Source of the DNA: Streptomyces aurantiogriseus | Lineage (GTDB): Bacteria > Actinomycetota > Actinomycetes > Streptomycetales > Streptomycetaceae | Length of the DNA stretch: 64,000 nucleotides | Direction: 5' to 3' | NCBI RefSeq assembly: GCF_014649375.1 | Contig: NZ_BMSX01000005.1 | Location: 372,001 to 436,000 of the forward strand | In this document: positions 1 through 8,811 of the stretch, piece after piece | How the letters are laid out: each line of letters starts with the position of its first letter | How positions within the stretch are numbered: the stretch's first letter is position 1 | Translations under genes and position numbers: made by a program | The notes under the pieces: generated by a model | What the model was told of the DNA's origin: nothing | Seen by the model: the letters and a program-made list of their open reading frames with translations, nothing else | Databases searched by the model: none

Positions 1-205
1 TCCTGACCGCCGTCCTGACCGCCCTGGCCCTGGTCCTGGCCCTGGCCGCCGTCCTGGCCGCCCTGGTCCTGACCCTGGTCGGCACCGTCGCCGCCCGCAC
101 CGCCGTCGGCGCCGTCGTTCGCGCCGTCGTCGGCGCCTCCGCCGTTGTCACCGCCGGCGTTGTCATCACCGCCGTTGTCACCACCGGCGCCGGAGCCCGC
201 GCCGC
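1..205 (-). repeat. Low-complexity Gly/Asp/Gln-coding tract
   Basis: This is a run of near-repeating GGC/GAC/CAG/AAC codons that forms the disordered tail of the DUF1996 protein. A shorter copy of the same style lies at about 1100-1230, in the linker of the same protein. It is coding repeat, not a CRISPR or intergenic array. Confidence 0.7.
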
Positions 206-1721
206 AGGTGCGGCCCTCGTTGATGCAGTCGACCATCTCGTTCATCAGGTTCTCGTCGAAGACGTTGATGAAGTCGCCGTGGTCGGTGACCGGCTTGTGC
301 AGCTGCTCGGGGAAGGAGTCCACCGCGAACAGCGGGGTCGTGCGGCCGCCGTCCTCCAGGCTGGGCGCGTCGACGTCGTAGACGATCCGCTGCACGAGCT
401 GCGGGATGGCCTGGAAGCCGGCCGGGCAGCTGCCGTCGGCGGCGGCGAACGCCACATGGGTGCGGTGGTTGGCGCTGTCGATGTTGGTGCCGTCCCAGCA
501 GCTCTGGAAGCGGAAGCTACGCACCACGTCGCTGCCGTCCGGGCAGAGCGGGTACTTGTCCTTCAGCTGCCGGTCCTCGAAGCCGGTGCAGCTCCAGGAC
601 GCGTTGGCGTTGGCGGTGCCGTTGACGAACGCCTTGGCGTCGCCGGTGATGATGCGCAGCAGCCGGGGCATGGCCGTGACCTTGGACTGCGGGTTGCCGA
701 CGAAGGTCAGGGTGACCTCCTTGGGCGTGACGATCTCACCGGCGTTGCCCTCGATGCCGCCGCCGGGAGAGTTGGCGTCCTGCTCCTGGGTGCCGTTCTG
801 CAGGCGCAGGACGGGCCAGTAGTACGAGGACTTGTCGCCCTGGTCCACGCAGCTGGTGTCGCCGTTCGCGAGGTCCTCGTCGGAGGCGAAGGCGTCGTTG
901 GCCTGGTTGCCGACGTAGTCGTGGAAGTGGTGGGCGCCGTTGCTGACGCCCGGGGCGACGATCACGTTGTCGGAGTTGAACAGGCCGTTCTCGTTGACGC
1001 CGCAGCTGGAGGCGAAGGTGCCGCTGGAGGGGCCGGCGCCGGGGTCCGCGGCCTGCTGGGCGGGCTGGACGGTGGTGATGTCCGTGAAGTCGGCGGCCAC
1101 GGGGCCGTTGCCCGCCTGGCCGCCGTTGCCCTGCTGGCCGTTGTCGCCCTGCTGACCCCCGTCACCCTGGCCGTTGTCGCCTTGGCCGTTGTCGCCCTGG
1201 CCGTCGTCCTGGCCGGCTCCCTGGTCCTGCTCGCCGCCGTTTCCGGTGTTCGCCTCGCCGGCCTGGTCGTCGGCGGTGCGCAGGGTGCAGGCGGCGAGCT
1301 CCTCCAGGCCCTGCGGGCGGTCGCCGACGCGGTCGATGGCGACGGCGATCCGCTCGATCGTCGCGCCGCGCTTCTCCTTCAGCGGCTTCATCACCGCGTT
1401 GTCGGCGAAGCCGACGTCCTGGCGCACGGCCTGTGCGGAGTCCTGGAGTTGGCGGTAAGCGGCGGCGATCTGCTGATCCAGCAGGGCGAGTTCACGGTCG
1501 ACCTCCGCGCCCGCCTCCTCCGGCACGTCGGTCAGCCGGGTGCCGACGTCCGGGCAGTCGATGGTGACGGAGCCCGAGGTCCAGGGCCCGCCCGCGTCGT
1601 CCTCGGTGGCGGATGCGTAGACGTTCGCGGCCATGAGCCCTCCGCCGCCCAGCATCAGCGCTACCGCGGCGAAGGTCGCGCGCCGTCCGCCCGTCGGGCG
1701 CCTGCGCCTGTTGTGTCCCAC
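1..1721 (-). CDS. Secreted DUF1996 domain protein (3' end outside window)
   Basis: The product is probably exported; the family function is unknown. I chose the GTG at 1721 because GGAG lies six bases upstream. Residues 1-40 look like a signal region: an Arg-rich start (HNRRRRP), a hydrophobic stretch ([15 protein letters not shown]) and an Ala-x-Ala-like end. A charged, probably helical region follows, then a low-complexity Gly/Gln/Asp linker (about 155-200). The DUF1996 core (about 220-490) has the HHFHDYVGN motif and paired cysteines as in CxPGFxAIPQL-type segments. The C-terminus is a second Gly/Asp/Asn/Gln-rich tail that continues past base 1, so the stop is not seen. DUF1996 proteins are common as secreted proteins in Streptomyces and fungi; a carbohydrate-related role is only a guess. 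Confidence 0.85.
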   Translation of the reverse strand, partial: MGHNRRRRPTGGRRATFAAVALMLGGGGLMAANVYASATEDDAGGPWTSGSVTIDCPDVGTRLTDVPEEAGAEVDRELALLDQQIAAAYRQLQDSAQAVRQDVGFADNAVMKPLKEKRGATIERIAVAIDRVGDRPQGLEELAACTLRTADDQAGEANTGNGGEQDQGAGQDDGQGDNGQGDNGQGDGGQQGDNGQQGNGGQAGNGPVAADFTDITTVQPAQQAADPGAGPSSGTFASSCGVNENGLFNSDNVIVAPGVSNGAHHFHDYVGNQANDAFASDEDLANGDTSCVDQGDKSSYYWPVLRLQNGTQEQDANSPGGGIEGNAGEIVTPKEVTLTFVGNPQSKVTAMPRLLRIITGDAKAFVNGTANANASWSCTGFEDRQLKDKYPLCPDGSDVVRSFRFQSCWDGTNIDSANHRTHVAFAAADGSCPAGFQAIPQLVQRIVYDVDAPSLEDGGRTTPLFAVDSFPEQLHKPVTDHGDFINVFDENLMNEMVDCINEGRTCGAGSGAGGDNGGDDNAGGDNGGGADDGANDGADGGAGGDGADQGQDQGGQDGGQGQDQGQGGQDGGQ

Positions 1722-1841
1722 GAAGTGCTCCAAAACGTCGTCGGCGGCCAGGACATGAAAATCCCCCGGCCCTATACGCAGCCGGACACAGGAGTGTTCA
1801 ACCGCCCCACGCATTCATAGCAACTTCTCAGAAGCGCCCCC

Positions 1842-2678
1842 TCAAAGGGGCCCCCTGTCCTGCGACTTCGCAGGCGTGTCGGGGGTGTCCTCCCGTTGCG
1901 CCTCGGGTGCGGTCCGGGACAGGATCCGCCGCCACCGGTCTCCCTGGCCGTGCAACAGGCCGAGCACGACGGCGGCGGCGACGGCGATCAGGTGTTCGCG
2001 GCCGGCCAGGTTGGGCTTCGCGATCGACTCCCACACCATCGAGCCGCCGGTGAGGATGAAGACGACGGGGGCGCGCCGCACCACCGAGAGGTAGGTGAAG
2101 AGTCCGACGACGGCCGCCGACGGGCCGGTGTCGAGCACCTCCCCCGCCTCCGGCGGCAGTCCGAACCCGAATCGGTCGGGCCCCGCCGCGATCATCACCC
2201 GTGCCGTGAGGGTGCCGGCCAGCGTGGTCGCGTAGGCGACCGCGAGGGTCCTGGCCCGGCCGAGGGTGACCTCGGCCAGGGCGAAGGCGAGGAACAGCTG
2301 GGTGATGCCCGCCCACACCGGCAGGTCGAGCGCCGGGACGTACAGGGAGATCGGGGTGCGCAGAAGGGCCAGCCACAGGGGCAGGTCGCCCTGGACTCCG
2401 CCGACGGCCCGCACCACCTCAGCACCGGCCGGCCGTTGCGCGAGGGCGTGGAAGAAGATCACGCCGCCGCAGGCGACGAACGCCAGCAGCAGCCCCCCGG
2501 AGCCGCGCCGACGCAGCCGTCGTACGGGATCGACGACGATGGCGTGCCACTCGGCGCGCAGTGTGCGCCCGACGAAGGCCGCCGCACGGGCCGACGCGCC
2601 GGCCGGCCGTTTCCCGCTGCCGGCGGCACTGCCGCCTCGCTCGCTCCGGCCGTGACGCCGTTCCTGCACTGGACCCAC
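1842..2678 (-). CDS. Rhomboid-like multi-pass membrane protein
   Basis: The product is about 278 residues with five or six hydrophobic segments, among them LLLAFVACGGVIFFHAL and LAVAYATTLAGTLTARV, and a Gly-Pro-Ser-Ala-Ala-Val-Val-Gly-Leu segment placed like the G-x-S motif of rhomboid folds. I cannot see a clear catalytic Ser/His pair, so a protease role is not supported and rhomboid-like is a fold-level guess. The reading frame is open up to 2777. I prefer the GTG at 2678, behind a GGGGAGG, over more distal starts; the start is uncertain. The charged C-terminal tail is cytoplasmic in style. It ends about 120 bases upstream of the DUF1996 start on the same strand. Confidence 0.6.
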   Translation of the reverse strand: MGPVQERRHGRSERGGSAAGSGKRPAGASARAAAFVGRTLRAEWHAIVVDPVRRLRRRGSGGLLLAFVACGGVIFFHALAQRPAGAEVVRAVGGVQGDLPLWLALLRTPISLYVPALDLPVWAGITQLFLAFALAEVTLGRARTLAVAYATTLAGTLTARVMIAAGPDRFGFGLPPEAGEVLDTGPSAAVVGLFTYLSVVRRAPVVFILTGGSMVWESIAKPNLAGREHLIAVAAAVVLGLLHGQGDRWRRILSRTAPEAQREDTPDTPAKSQDRGPL

Positions 2679-2784
2679 GATCCCCAAGGTCCTCCCCAAC
2701 CGCTCACCGCACGCGCGGGCGTACGGCCGAATCCCGTACCCGTGCGAGCGGTGCCGGCCGAGGTGGCCGGACCGCACGCCGGGG

Positions 2785-2967
2785 TCAGTCGCCCTGATAG
2801 ACGTCAGGACGGCCGTCGAGGATCACTCCGCCTCCGATCAGGCCGGACGCCGGGGCCGGCCCCGACCGGAGAGCCGCGAGAACACCGCCGTCGACGAGGA
2901 GGTCGGCGCCGCCGGCGAGGCTCGGGTCCGGGCCGAGGAGGAAAGCGGTGGCGGCAGTGTCCTCGGC
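2785..2967 (-). pseudogene. C-terminal remnant of a short-chain dehydrogenase (SDR)
   Basis: Sixty codons read AEDTAATAFLLGPDPSLAGG followed by ADLLVDGGV, which is the normal C-terminal end of a classical SDR (the ...GADLLVDGG segment). A stop (TAG) lies directly upstream in frame at 2968-2970. None of the Rossmann motif or the YxxxK site is present. It ends with an unusual extra tail (LIGGGVILDGRPDVYQGD). I read it as a decayed 3' fragment. Confidence 0.5.
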
Positions 2968-3148
2968 CTACTGGCACAGGCGTTCACCAAAACCTGACAG
3001 CCCGTCACGACCACGTAACACCGGTGGGTTAATCTCACCCCGTGGAACGCACTGACCAGCGGAACATGACACCGGCCGCGTTACGTCGCAAGGCCACCCG
3101 GACCGGCTCCGGCGCCCTGGGCCCTCTCGTGTCACGGAGGCGTGCCAC

Positions 3149-3568
3149 GTGAGCGGACCGTCGCCCGTGGCAGCCCCACCCGCAGGCCCGCCCGCACCCG
3201 ACCCCGTACCCGCCCTGCTGGCCGACGGTCTCCTGACCGAACGGCTCGCCCTCGCCGTGCCGGAGCGCACCCGGGTCGTCGTGGGGCGGTACGAGATCCC
3301 GCCGGGCGGTGAGTTGCCCTGGCACTACCACGAGGGACGGGTCGTCGCCGTGGTGACCGCGGGGACGCTCACCCGGACGCTGGCGGACGGATCCGAGTGC
3401 GTCACCCCCGCCGGGGAGTGCATCGTGGAGCCGGTGGGACCGCTGGGCGTGCACAAGGCGGAGAACCGGGGGACGGAGACTCTGGCCATCTGCGCCGTGT
3501 TCTTCCTGCCGGACGGCAGCCCGCTGTCCACGCGCGCGGCGGCGCCGGAGGCGGCCGTGCGCCGCTGA
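3149..3568 (+). CDS. Cupin-domain protein
   Basis: A 139-residue single-domain cupin. The metal site is suggested by LPWHYHEGR (His-x-His, about residues 58-60) and by GPLGVHKAENRG, which carries the second-motif His near residue 102. The GTG start follows GGAGG at a spacing of eight. The first 25 residues are Pro/Ala-rich and probably disordered. The enzymatic or binding role cannot be told; such small cupins include regulators and isomerases. It stands alone and is convergent with the isochorismatase gene. Confidence 0.8.
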   Translation: MSGPSPVAAPPAGPPAPDPVPALLADGLLTERLALAVPERTRVVVGRYEIPPGGELPWHYHEGRVVAVVTAGTLTRTLADGSECVTPAGECIVEPVGPLGVHKAENRGTETLAICAVFFLPDGSPLSTRAAAPEAAVRR

Positions 3569-3609
3569 GGCGAGGGACGGTGGTGCCGCCGACGGGTGTC
3601 AGGCGCCGC

Positions 3610-4146
3610 TCACTCCCACAGCTCACCGCTGTCGCACACCTGTGCCCCCATGTTCCGCTCCATCATCCGCAGCGCAGCGTCCGCGAGGTCGGCGTGGATG
3701 TGGGCCACGGCGTCCCTCGGGACGGTGACCCCGAGGTGGCGGATATGGGCGTCGAGGGCGGAGTACAGGACGCACTGCTCGGTGACCTGGCCGCACAGGA
3801 CGAGCCGGTCGATGCCCTCCTGGTCGAGCAGGTAGGCCAGCGGTGTCTCGAAGAAGATCGAGTGACGGGCCTTGACCACGAAGAGGGAGCTGTCGTCGGG
3901 CCGCAGCGGCTCGACGAGGTCGGCGTGCGGGCCGGCGAGGGCCGTGGCGAGGAGTTCGCCGTGGTGGGACCGCCACTGGCCGAAGTTGTCGTTGACGTAG
4001 ACGACGGGGACGCCGCTCCGGCGTGCCCGGTCCAGGAGTGCGGCCGCCACCGGGACCACCCTGCGCGCCGACGGCAGGAGCAGGTCGGCGTCCGCATGGT
4101 CGTATGTGTTGATCATGTCGATGACGATCAGCGCGGTCTTGCCCAT
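3610..4146 (-). CDS. Isochorismatase-family cysteine hydrolase
   Basis: A 178-residue cytoplasmic hydrolase of the isochorismatase/nicotinamidase fold. The catalytic triad of the family is visible: Asp10 (ALIVIDM), Lys92 (VVKARHS) and Cys125 (VTEQCVLYSA), with the cis-peptide region before the Cys. Length is typical. The substrate is unknown; no siderophore or nicotinamide gene lies next to it. It is transcribed alone. Confidence 0.88.
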   Translation of the reverse strand: MGKTALIVIDMINTYDHADADLLLPSARRVVPVAAALLDRARRSGVPVVYVNDNFGQWRSHHGELLATALAGPHADLVEPLRPDDSSLFVVKARHSIFFETPLAYLLDQEGIDRLVLCGQVTEQCVLYSALDAHIRHLGVTVPRDAVAHIHADLADAALRMMERNMGAQVCDSGELWE

Positions 4147-4365
4147 GTCCGCATGGGTTCCCGCGGGCGCGCGGGTGTGACGGGGGGGGTCACTCGACCG
4201 CGGCGGGGAACGGCGGGGCGGTGCGGGTCCCGGCCGGCTTGACAGTGGGAGAAGTCGGCACCGGCCGGGAGCGGACGGTGGTCCCGGAGGACCCCGGCCG
4301 CTCCTTCACCGTAGGACGGTCGCGGCGGGTCCGCCCGGCGTGCGTGCGCGGCGGGTGACGACAGG

Positions 4366-4405
4366 CCGGTGGGCCCGGCCCGCACAGCGGGGCCGGGCCC
4401 ACCGG
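4366..4405 (-). terminator. Rho-independent-type hairpin after rpmJ
   Basis: A perfect 16-bp GC-rich stem (4366-4381 paired with 4390-4405) with an eight-base loop lies 16 bases past the rpmJ stop. No T-run follows, as is usual in Streptomyces. Confidence 0.75.
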
Positions 4406-4420
4406 GCCGGTCGCGGCCGC

Positions 4421-4543
4421 TCAGCCCTGGCGGGCCTTGAAGCGGGGTTCCTTCTTGTTGATGACGAAGGTCACGCCCTTGCGGCGCACCACCTGGGCGC
4501 CGGGCCTGGACTTCAGCGAGCGCAGGGACTTGCGCACCTTCAT
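4421..4543 (-). CDS. rpmJ: Ribosomal protein bL36, zinc-free paralogue
   Basis: A 40-residue protein beginning [13 protein letters not shown] with the [11 protein letters not shown] end typical of the alternative L36. It lacks the Cys/His zinc ribbon of the housekeeping L36, so it is the C-minus type that replaces it when zinc is scarce. AGGAGG lies five bases before the ATG. It is the second gene of a two-gene operon with the zinc-free L33, 28 bases downstream of that gene, and is followed by a strong hairpin. Confidence 0.93.
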   Translation of the reverse strand: MKVRKSLRSLKSRPGAQVVRRKGVTFVINKKEPRFKARQG

Positions 4544-4571
4544 GACTGCCTCCTGGGGTCGAACGCCGGGG

Positions 4572-4736
4572 TCATCGTTCCTCGCGGAAGGCGACGTGCC
4601 GTCCGGCGACGGGGTCGTACTTGCGCAGGACCAGCCGGTCGGCGTCGTTCTGCCGGTTCTTGCGCGTCACGTAGGTGACGCCGGTGCCGGCCGTGGACCT
4701 CAGGGTGACGACGGGGCGCGCGGTGCTGCGTGCCAT
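4572..4736 (-). CDS. rpmG: Ribosomal protein bL33, zinc-free paralogue
   Basis: A 54-residue protein ([19 protein letters not shown]..., ending in [17 protein letters not shown]) without the two CxxC zinc pairs of the standard L33. An excellent AAAGGAGG precedes the ATG. In actinomycetes these C-minus L33/L36 pairs are normally repressed by Zur and made under zinc limitation. Upstream (4737-4800) I see only an AATGAT core in CTCAATGATGGAG and no convincing full Zur box, so zinc control is inferred from the family. Confidence 0.93.
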   Translation of the reverse strand: MARSTARPVVTLRSTAGTGVTYVTRKNRQNDADRLVLRKYDPVAGRHVAFREER

Positions 4737-4903
4737 GGGGGCCTCCTTTCACCGACATCACACCGGCTCCATCATTGAGTGGTGCATGTCAGTCACGCCC
4801 TACAACAGAGGCCCGGGCCGGGGCATTCCCGCCCTCACCCGAAGGCCTGAACCGGTGCCGAAACCCCGTCGCCAGGCGGCTCGGCGCTCCTACCGTCGCC
4901 CTC

Positions 4904-5668
4904 ATGAACGGGACCGACGGCATTGCCGCGATCATCGAACAGGCACGTGAGGACCTGGCCGGGCAGTTGCGGGGGCGCGTGCGGGCGGTACTGGAGCAGC
5001 AGCCGCGCGCCTGGCTGGTGGAGCAGCTCCTCGACCTGGCCCTGGGCACGGCGACCGTACCGGCGGCGCGTACGGAACCGGCCGACCCGGGCGCCACGGC
5101 GGTCGACGACAGTCGTGCGCGGGCCGCCCGGATCGCGCGGGTGCGGGCCTGGGGCCTGGACGCGGACGGGCTGCGGGCGTTCGTGGAGCGCTACCGGACG
5201 CTGACCCGGGAGGCGCTGGAGCGGGACGGCCTGCTGATCGACCCACCGCCGAAGGACTCGGCCCTGATCGCCCCGGCCTGCCGGTCACGGGCCGGCGAGC
5301 TGTTGCTGCTCGAGGCCAAGGACCTGCTGTACGCGCTGCTGTTCGGCGACCGGGACGCCGGGGTGCGGCTCGACCGGGTCGAGCGGGAGCTGCTGACGCT
5401 GACGATGCCCCGGGCCAAGGCCCACGCCGTCGCGTTCGTCTTGCAGGCGGCCACCGAGATCGGCGCCCACGGCAGGCGGGACCCGCTGCGCGCCGCCGAC
5501 GACGACCGCGCCCCCAACACCGTCCTGCAGGTCGAGTACGGCGAGACCGCCGACGAGCTCGTCGGCCACGGCATCACGGTCGCCCTCAAGCTGATCAACA
5601 ACCTGGAGGTGAACGAGCAGGTGCTGTACGCGCGGATGGAGAACGTCGAGGAGAGCACGCTCGAGTAG
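4904..5668 (+). CDS. Conserved hypothetical protein
   Basis: A 254-residue soluble protein with no signal peptide or membrane segment; I do not recognise the family. The N-terminal half is helical and acidic (IIEQAREDLAGQLRGRVRAV). The C-terminal half holds KDLLYALLFGDRD and VEYGETADELVGHGITVALK and ends ARMENVEESTLE. The ATG at 4904 was chosen because the Pro/Arg-rich extension before it does not look like protein. It is divergent from rpmG. Confidence 0.75.
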   Translation: MNGTDGIAAIIEQAREDLAGQLRGRVRAVLEQQPRAWLVEQLLDLALGTATVPAARTEPADPGATAVDDSRARAARIARVRAWGLDADGLRAFVERYRTLTREALERDGLLIDPPPKDSALIAPACRSRAGELLLLEAKDLLYALLFGDRDAGVRLDRVERELLTLTMPRAKAHAVAFVLQAATEIGAHGRRDPLRAADDDRAPNTVLQVEYGETADELVGHGITVALKLINNLEVNEQVLYARMENVEESTLE

Positions 5669-5748
5669 GAAGACACCCTGCGCGCGCCGCGGTGTCGGTG
5701 GCCTCGGATACAGTGCTCCGCCGGTACCGAGGAAGAGGAGAGACAGCA

Positions 5749-6420
5749 GTGCGCTTCGGGGTGGGGAACATGGGGCGGGGCCTGGCGGTGGCGGCCCTGC
5801 TGACGGGTGTGGCGACGGGATGCGGGGACGGGGACGCCGAGCAGGGCTCGAGCGCGGCCAAGGCGGCGGCGACCGCGACGGCCAAGGTCGCGGCGAGCGG
5901 GGGCAGCATCGGCGCCGACGGTTCCGCCTGTGAACTCCCCGTCACCTTCGACATCGCCGAGTTCTGGGAGGCCGAGGCCGTCGACTCGGCCTCGCAGAAG
6001 GGCGACACCGGTGACGAACTGACCGACGAGCTCGCCGACGCGTTGCTGCACCAGGGCCCCGTGACCATGGCCTGCGAGGTCGACGCCAAGCCCGCCGGCA
6101 AGGTCGGCTTCCTGCGTGTCTGGACGGGCAAGCCGGGCGACGCCGACGCCCGTACCGTGCTGGAGGGCTTCGTCACCGCCGAGAGCGGGTCGAGCGGGGC
6201 GAAGTACCGCGCCTTCGAGGCGGGCGGCCTCACCGGAACCGAGGTGGAGTACGTCACCACGAGCGAGCTGCTGGAGGAGACGAAGAAGGAGCGCGCCCTG
6301 GCCGTGACCACGTCCGACGGTCCGGTCGTGCTGCACCTCGGCGGCATGGACACCCAGGAGCACGAGGCGATGCTCCCGGCGTACGAACTCGCCAAGAGCA
6401 CTCTGAAGGCGACCGCCTGA
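5749..6420 (+). CDS. Putative lipoprotein of unknown function
   Basis: A 223-residue exported protein. GTG start behind GAGGAG. A short signal peptide (GRGLAVAALLTGVATGC) ends in a lipobox-like A-T-G-C, then Ala/Ser-rich linker. The mature part has two more cysteines (SACELPVTF, TMACEVDAK) that could form a disulfide, and acidic helices. No known domain recognised. It is convergent with the DUF72 gene; the two stops are 14 bases apart. Confidence 0.75.
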   Translation: MRFGVGNMGRGLAVAALLTGVATGCGDGDAEQGSSAAKAAATATAKVAASGGSIGADGSACELPVTFDIAEFWEAEAVDSASQKGDTGDELTDELADALLHQGPVTMACEVDAKPAGKVGFLRVWTGKPGDADARTVLEGFVTAESGSSGAKYRAFEAGGLTGTEVEYVTTSELLEETKKERALAVTTSDGPVVLHLGGMDTQEHEAMLPAYELAKSTLKATA

Positions 6421-6434
6421 CAGGTCGGTACCCG

Positions 6435-7280
6435 TCAGTCTCCGAGCAGGTCACGCATGCGTGCCGCGGCCCGGACGGCCGCGTCGGCGCAGCAGTTGTT
6501 GAACAGCACGTGTACCTGCTCGGCCCGCAGGGCGAGCGCGCGCACCCGGGGCAGCCACTCCCGCAGTTCGTCCTCGGTGTACTCGTGCCGGAAGCGGTCC
6601 TCCTTGCTGCCCGTCCCCCAGGCGGGGCTACGGCCGTGGAAGCGCACGACCGACAGCCGCGGCGAGGTGACGGGCGTGACGGGAGGAACCGCGGACGGCA
6701 GCGACGGTTCCATGTCGACGGCCACGGCGGCGAATCCGTACGACCGCAGCAACGCGGCGGTCGCGGGCTCCTGTTCGCCGCGCCACCAGTCGGGGTGCCG
6801 GAACTCGACGCAGACCGGCCATCCGGCGGTGCGGGCGGCGCACTGGGCGAGGAACTCCTCGGCCCGCGGCCCCGGCCGCAGCCACGGCGGGAACTGGAAC
6901 AGGACGGCGCCCAGCCGTCCCGCCTCCCGCAGCGGCCGTATGCCGTCCGCGAACCGCCGCCACATCTCGTCCAGCGCCCTCGGCGAACGGACGTCCGGGG
7001 GAAGCCCCGGCGGGAGCACGGAGGGCCGGGTGGGGTGACCGGTCAGCAGGGAGAATGCCTTCACGTCGAACACGAAGCCGTCGGGTGTGCGCTCCGCCCA
7101 CAGCCGGCTGGTGCGCTCGCCGGGCAGCGCGTAGTACGTCGAGTCCACCTCGACCACCGGGAAGCGTTCGGCGTAGTGCCGTAACCGGCCCTCCGCGTCC
7201 CGCCGTCCGGGCGGATACCAGCCGCTGCCGACGAGGGCACGGTCCGTCCACGAGCAGGTGCCGACCACGATCTCGCCCAT
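6435..7280 (-). CDS. DUF72 (YecE-like) protein
   Basis: A 281-residue TIM-barrel-like protein of the DUF72 family. Diagnostic features are the opening VGTCSWTD, the VVEVDSTYYALP strand, GAVLFQFPPWL, the CVEFRHPDWW motif and the VVRFHGR strand near the C-terminus, followed by HVLFNNCCADAAVRAA. Length is typical. The reaction is not established. The gene starts 40 bases after the end of the decayed amidohydrolase on the same strand, so they may once have been co-transcribed. Confidence 0.88.
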   Translation of the reverse strand: MGEIVVGTCSWTDRALVGSGWYPPGRRDAEGRLRHYAERFPVVEVDSTYYALPGERTSRLWAERTPDGFVFDVKAFSLLTGHPTRPSVLPPGLPPDVRSPRALDEMWRRFADGIRPLREAGRLGAVLFQFPPWLRPGPRAEEFLAQCAARTAGWPVCVEFRHPDWWRGEQEPATAALLRSYGFAAVAVDMEPSLPSAVPPVTPVTSPRLSVVRFHGRSPAWGTGSKEDRFRHEYTEDELREWLPRVRALALRAEQVHVLFNNCCADAAVRAAARMRDLLGD

Positions 7281-7319
7281 GACGGGCGGTTACCCCGCGG
7301 CCGCGGGAACCTTCCCGGC

Positions 7320-8329
7320 TCAGTCTCCGCGGTGGACCACATGACCACCCGTCACCGTCAGACGGACCGGTGCTTCGGTCGGTTCGTCCGTGGGGGCCTC
7401 GACCGGGTCCACGGACAGGGCCGTGAGGTCGGCCCGGATGCCGGGCGCGATCCGGCCCGCGTGGTCCTGCTCCCCCCGCGGCACGGGCCGCGTGGGTGGT
7501 GCAGCCCTCCAGCGCCTCCGGGCCCGTGAGGCCCGGTCGCCTGGAGGCAGCGCCCCGGGGGCTGCGGGCCGTCGCGAGGACGGCCCGGACGTCGTGGTGG
7601 GCGATGGGCCGGTCCGAGCCGAGGGCGAGCGTGGCGCCCGCGTCCCGCAGGTCGCGCAGGCGCCAGGCGTGGGCGGCCCGGGCGGTGCCGAGTCGGCGGG
7701 ACCACTCGTCAGTGCCGTCGGAGCGGGTGTGGGCGGTGTGCGGGGGCTGCATCGACGCGGTCACCCCGACCTGCGCGAACCGGGGCAGCAGCTCGTCGGG
7801 AGCCATCTCGACGTGCTCGATCCGGTGCCGGCCCCGGCCGTCCGGCCCGAGGGCGGCCAGGGTGTCCAGGACGTGGCGCACGGCCGCGTCTCCGATGGCG
7901 TGCGTGGCGGTCCGTACGACGGCCGGTGATCCGGCGAGGACGTCCTCCACCAGGGCGCGGTCGACGGGCCGGCCCTCGAAGGCGTTGTGGTCGAGGCCGT
8001 ATCCGATCACCCAGCCGTCGACGCACTCGGCGGACATCAGCGCGGCCCGCAGCCCGGCCAGGTCCGTCACCGCCGACAGATCGGTGCCGGTGACCATGTC
8101 CAGGCCCCACACGGGGTGACGGTGCGCGTCCACCAGCCCGGGCACGAGGTGCGCCCCGTCGAGCCGTACGACCTCCGTGCCGGGCCCGCGCCAGTCGCGT
8201 ACCTCGGCCTCCTCCCCCCACCGCGGCGACGATCCCGTCGCGTACGGCGACGGACGTGGCCCGTGGGCGGGCGGCGGCGTCGAGGGTGCGGACCCGGGCG
8301 CCGGTCACGATGAGGGCGGCGGTGGGCAT
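7320..8329 (-). pseudogene. Decayed YtcJ-type amidohydrolase
   Basis: Three frames together spell a metal-dependent amidohydrolase. The N-terminus MPTAALIVTGARVRTLDAAA is followed, after a frameshift, by LVPGLVDAHRHPVWG and later HRIEHVEM, TLALGSDRPIAH and GPEALEGCTTHAARAA; after a second frameshift it ends RIAPGIRADLTALSVDP. Both shifts are one extra C in runs of six C (8214-8219 and 7472-7477). In addition the segment between SPAVVRTA and THAIGDAAVRHVLDTL is missing: intact relatives carry roughly 180-190 more residues there, which include most of the barrel. Conserved GSDWPIAHYD reads GSDRPIAHHD. Two homopolymer shifts alone could be sequencing errors, but the internal deletion and substitutions point to a real pseudogene. 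Confidence 0.78.
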
Positions 8330-8811
8330 GAGGTGAACTCTCAGCCCGCGCAGGGGACATGGGCACGGCGTCGCCCCGCACCGCGCCGCGCTCGACGCGC
8401 ACGCAGGCGACCACAGCGGCCCCCGGCCCCCTCCCGCGCGGCCGCAACGGCTGCCTCCCCTCGTCAACCCGCACCGGGCTCCCGGGACGACCCGGCCCAC
8501 GCCCCGACGCAGACCCGTCCGGCCACCACTCCCGTCGGGCTCCCGGAGACGCTGCTCCGGGCTCTCTCGTCGGGCGGGTGCGCCGGACCCGACTCGGGCC
8601 GGGCGGCGGCGGGTCGGCGAGGTGGGTGATCGGCCCGGCGCCGCGCCGGGGCAGGAGGTGTGGAGATGTTGCAGGCTTGCGGGCCCCCGCCGGTTCCGTG
8701 TCCGGGCGGCTCACGGACCGCGCTCGGTGGGCCGCGGGATGCACACCGGCCCCGATGTGGCGCATTCTTGCTGTGTCACCCACTGGGCGGCGCACGGACG
8801 AGGTAGGGGCG
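8330..8811. other. Intergenic region without a recognisable gene
   Basis: About 480 bases between two divergent genes. Open frames here are Arg/Pro-rich and match nothing I know. It must carry the promoter of the SpoIIE-type gene to its right. I see no clear hairpin, repeat or operator. Confidence 0.5.

Noticed and set aside
1..205. Repeat array resembling a CRISPR or tandem repeat
   Set aside because: Units are irregular codon repeats inside a coding frame, without spacers.
279..1820. A 513-codon plus-strand frame at the left end
   Set aside because: It lies opposite the DUF1996 gene and reads as Val/Gly/Ala repeats; the minus strand has a signal peptide and a known domain.
4745..4790. Zur box upstream of rpmG
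   Set aside because: Only an AATGAT core is present; the flanks are not symmetric enough to annotate as a site.
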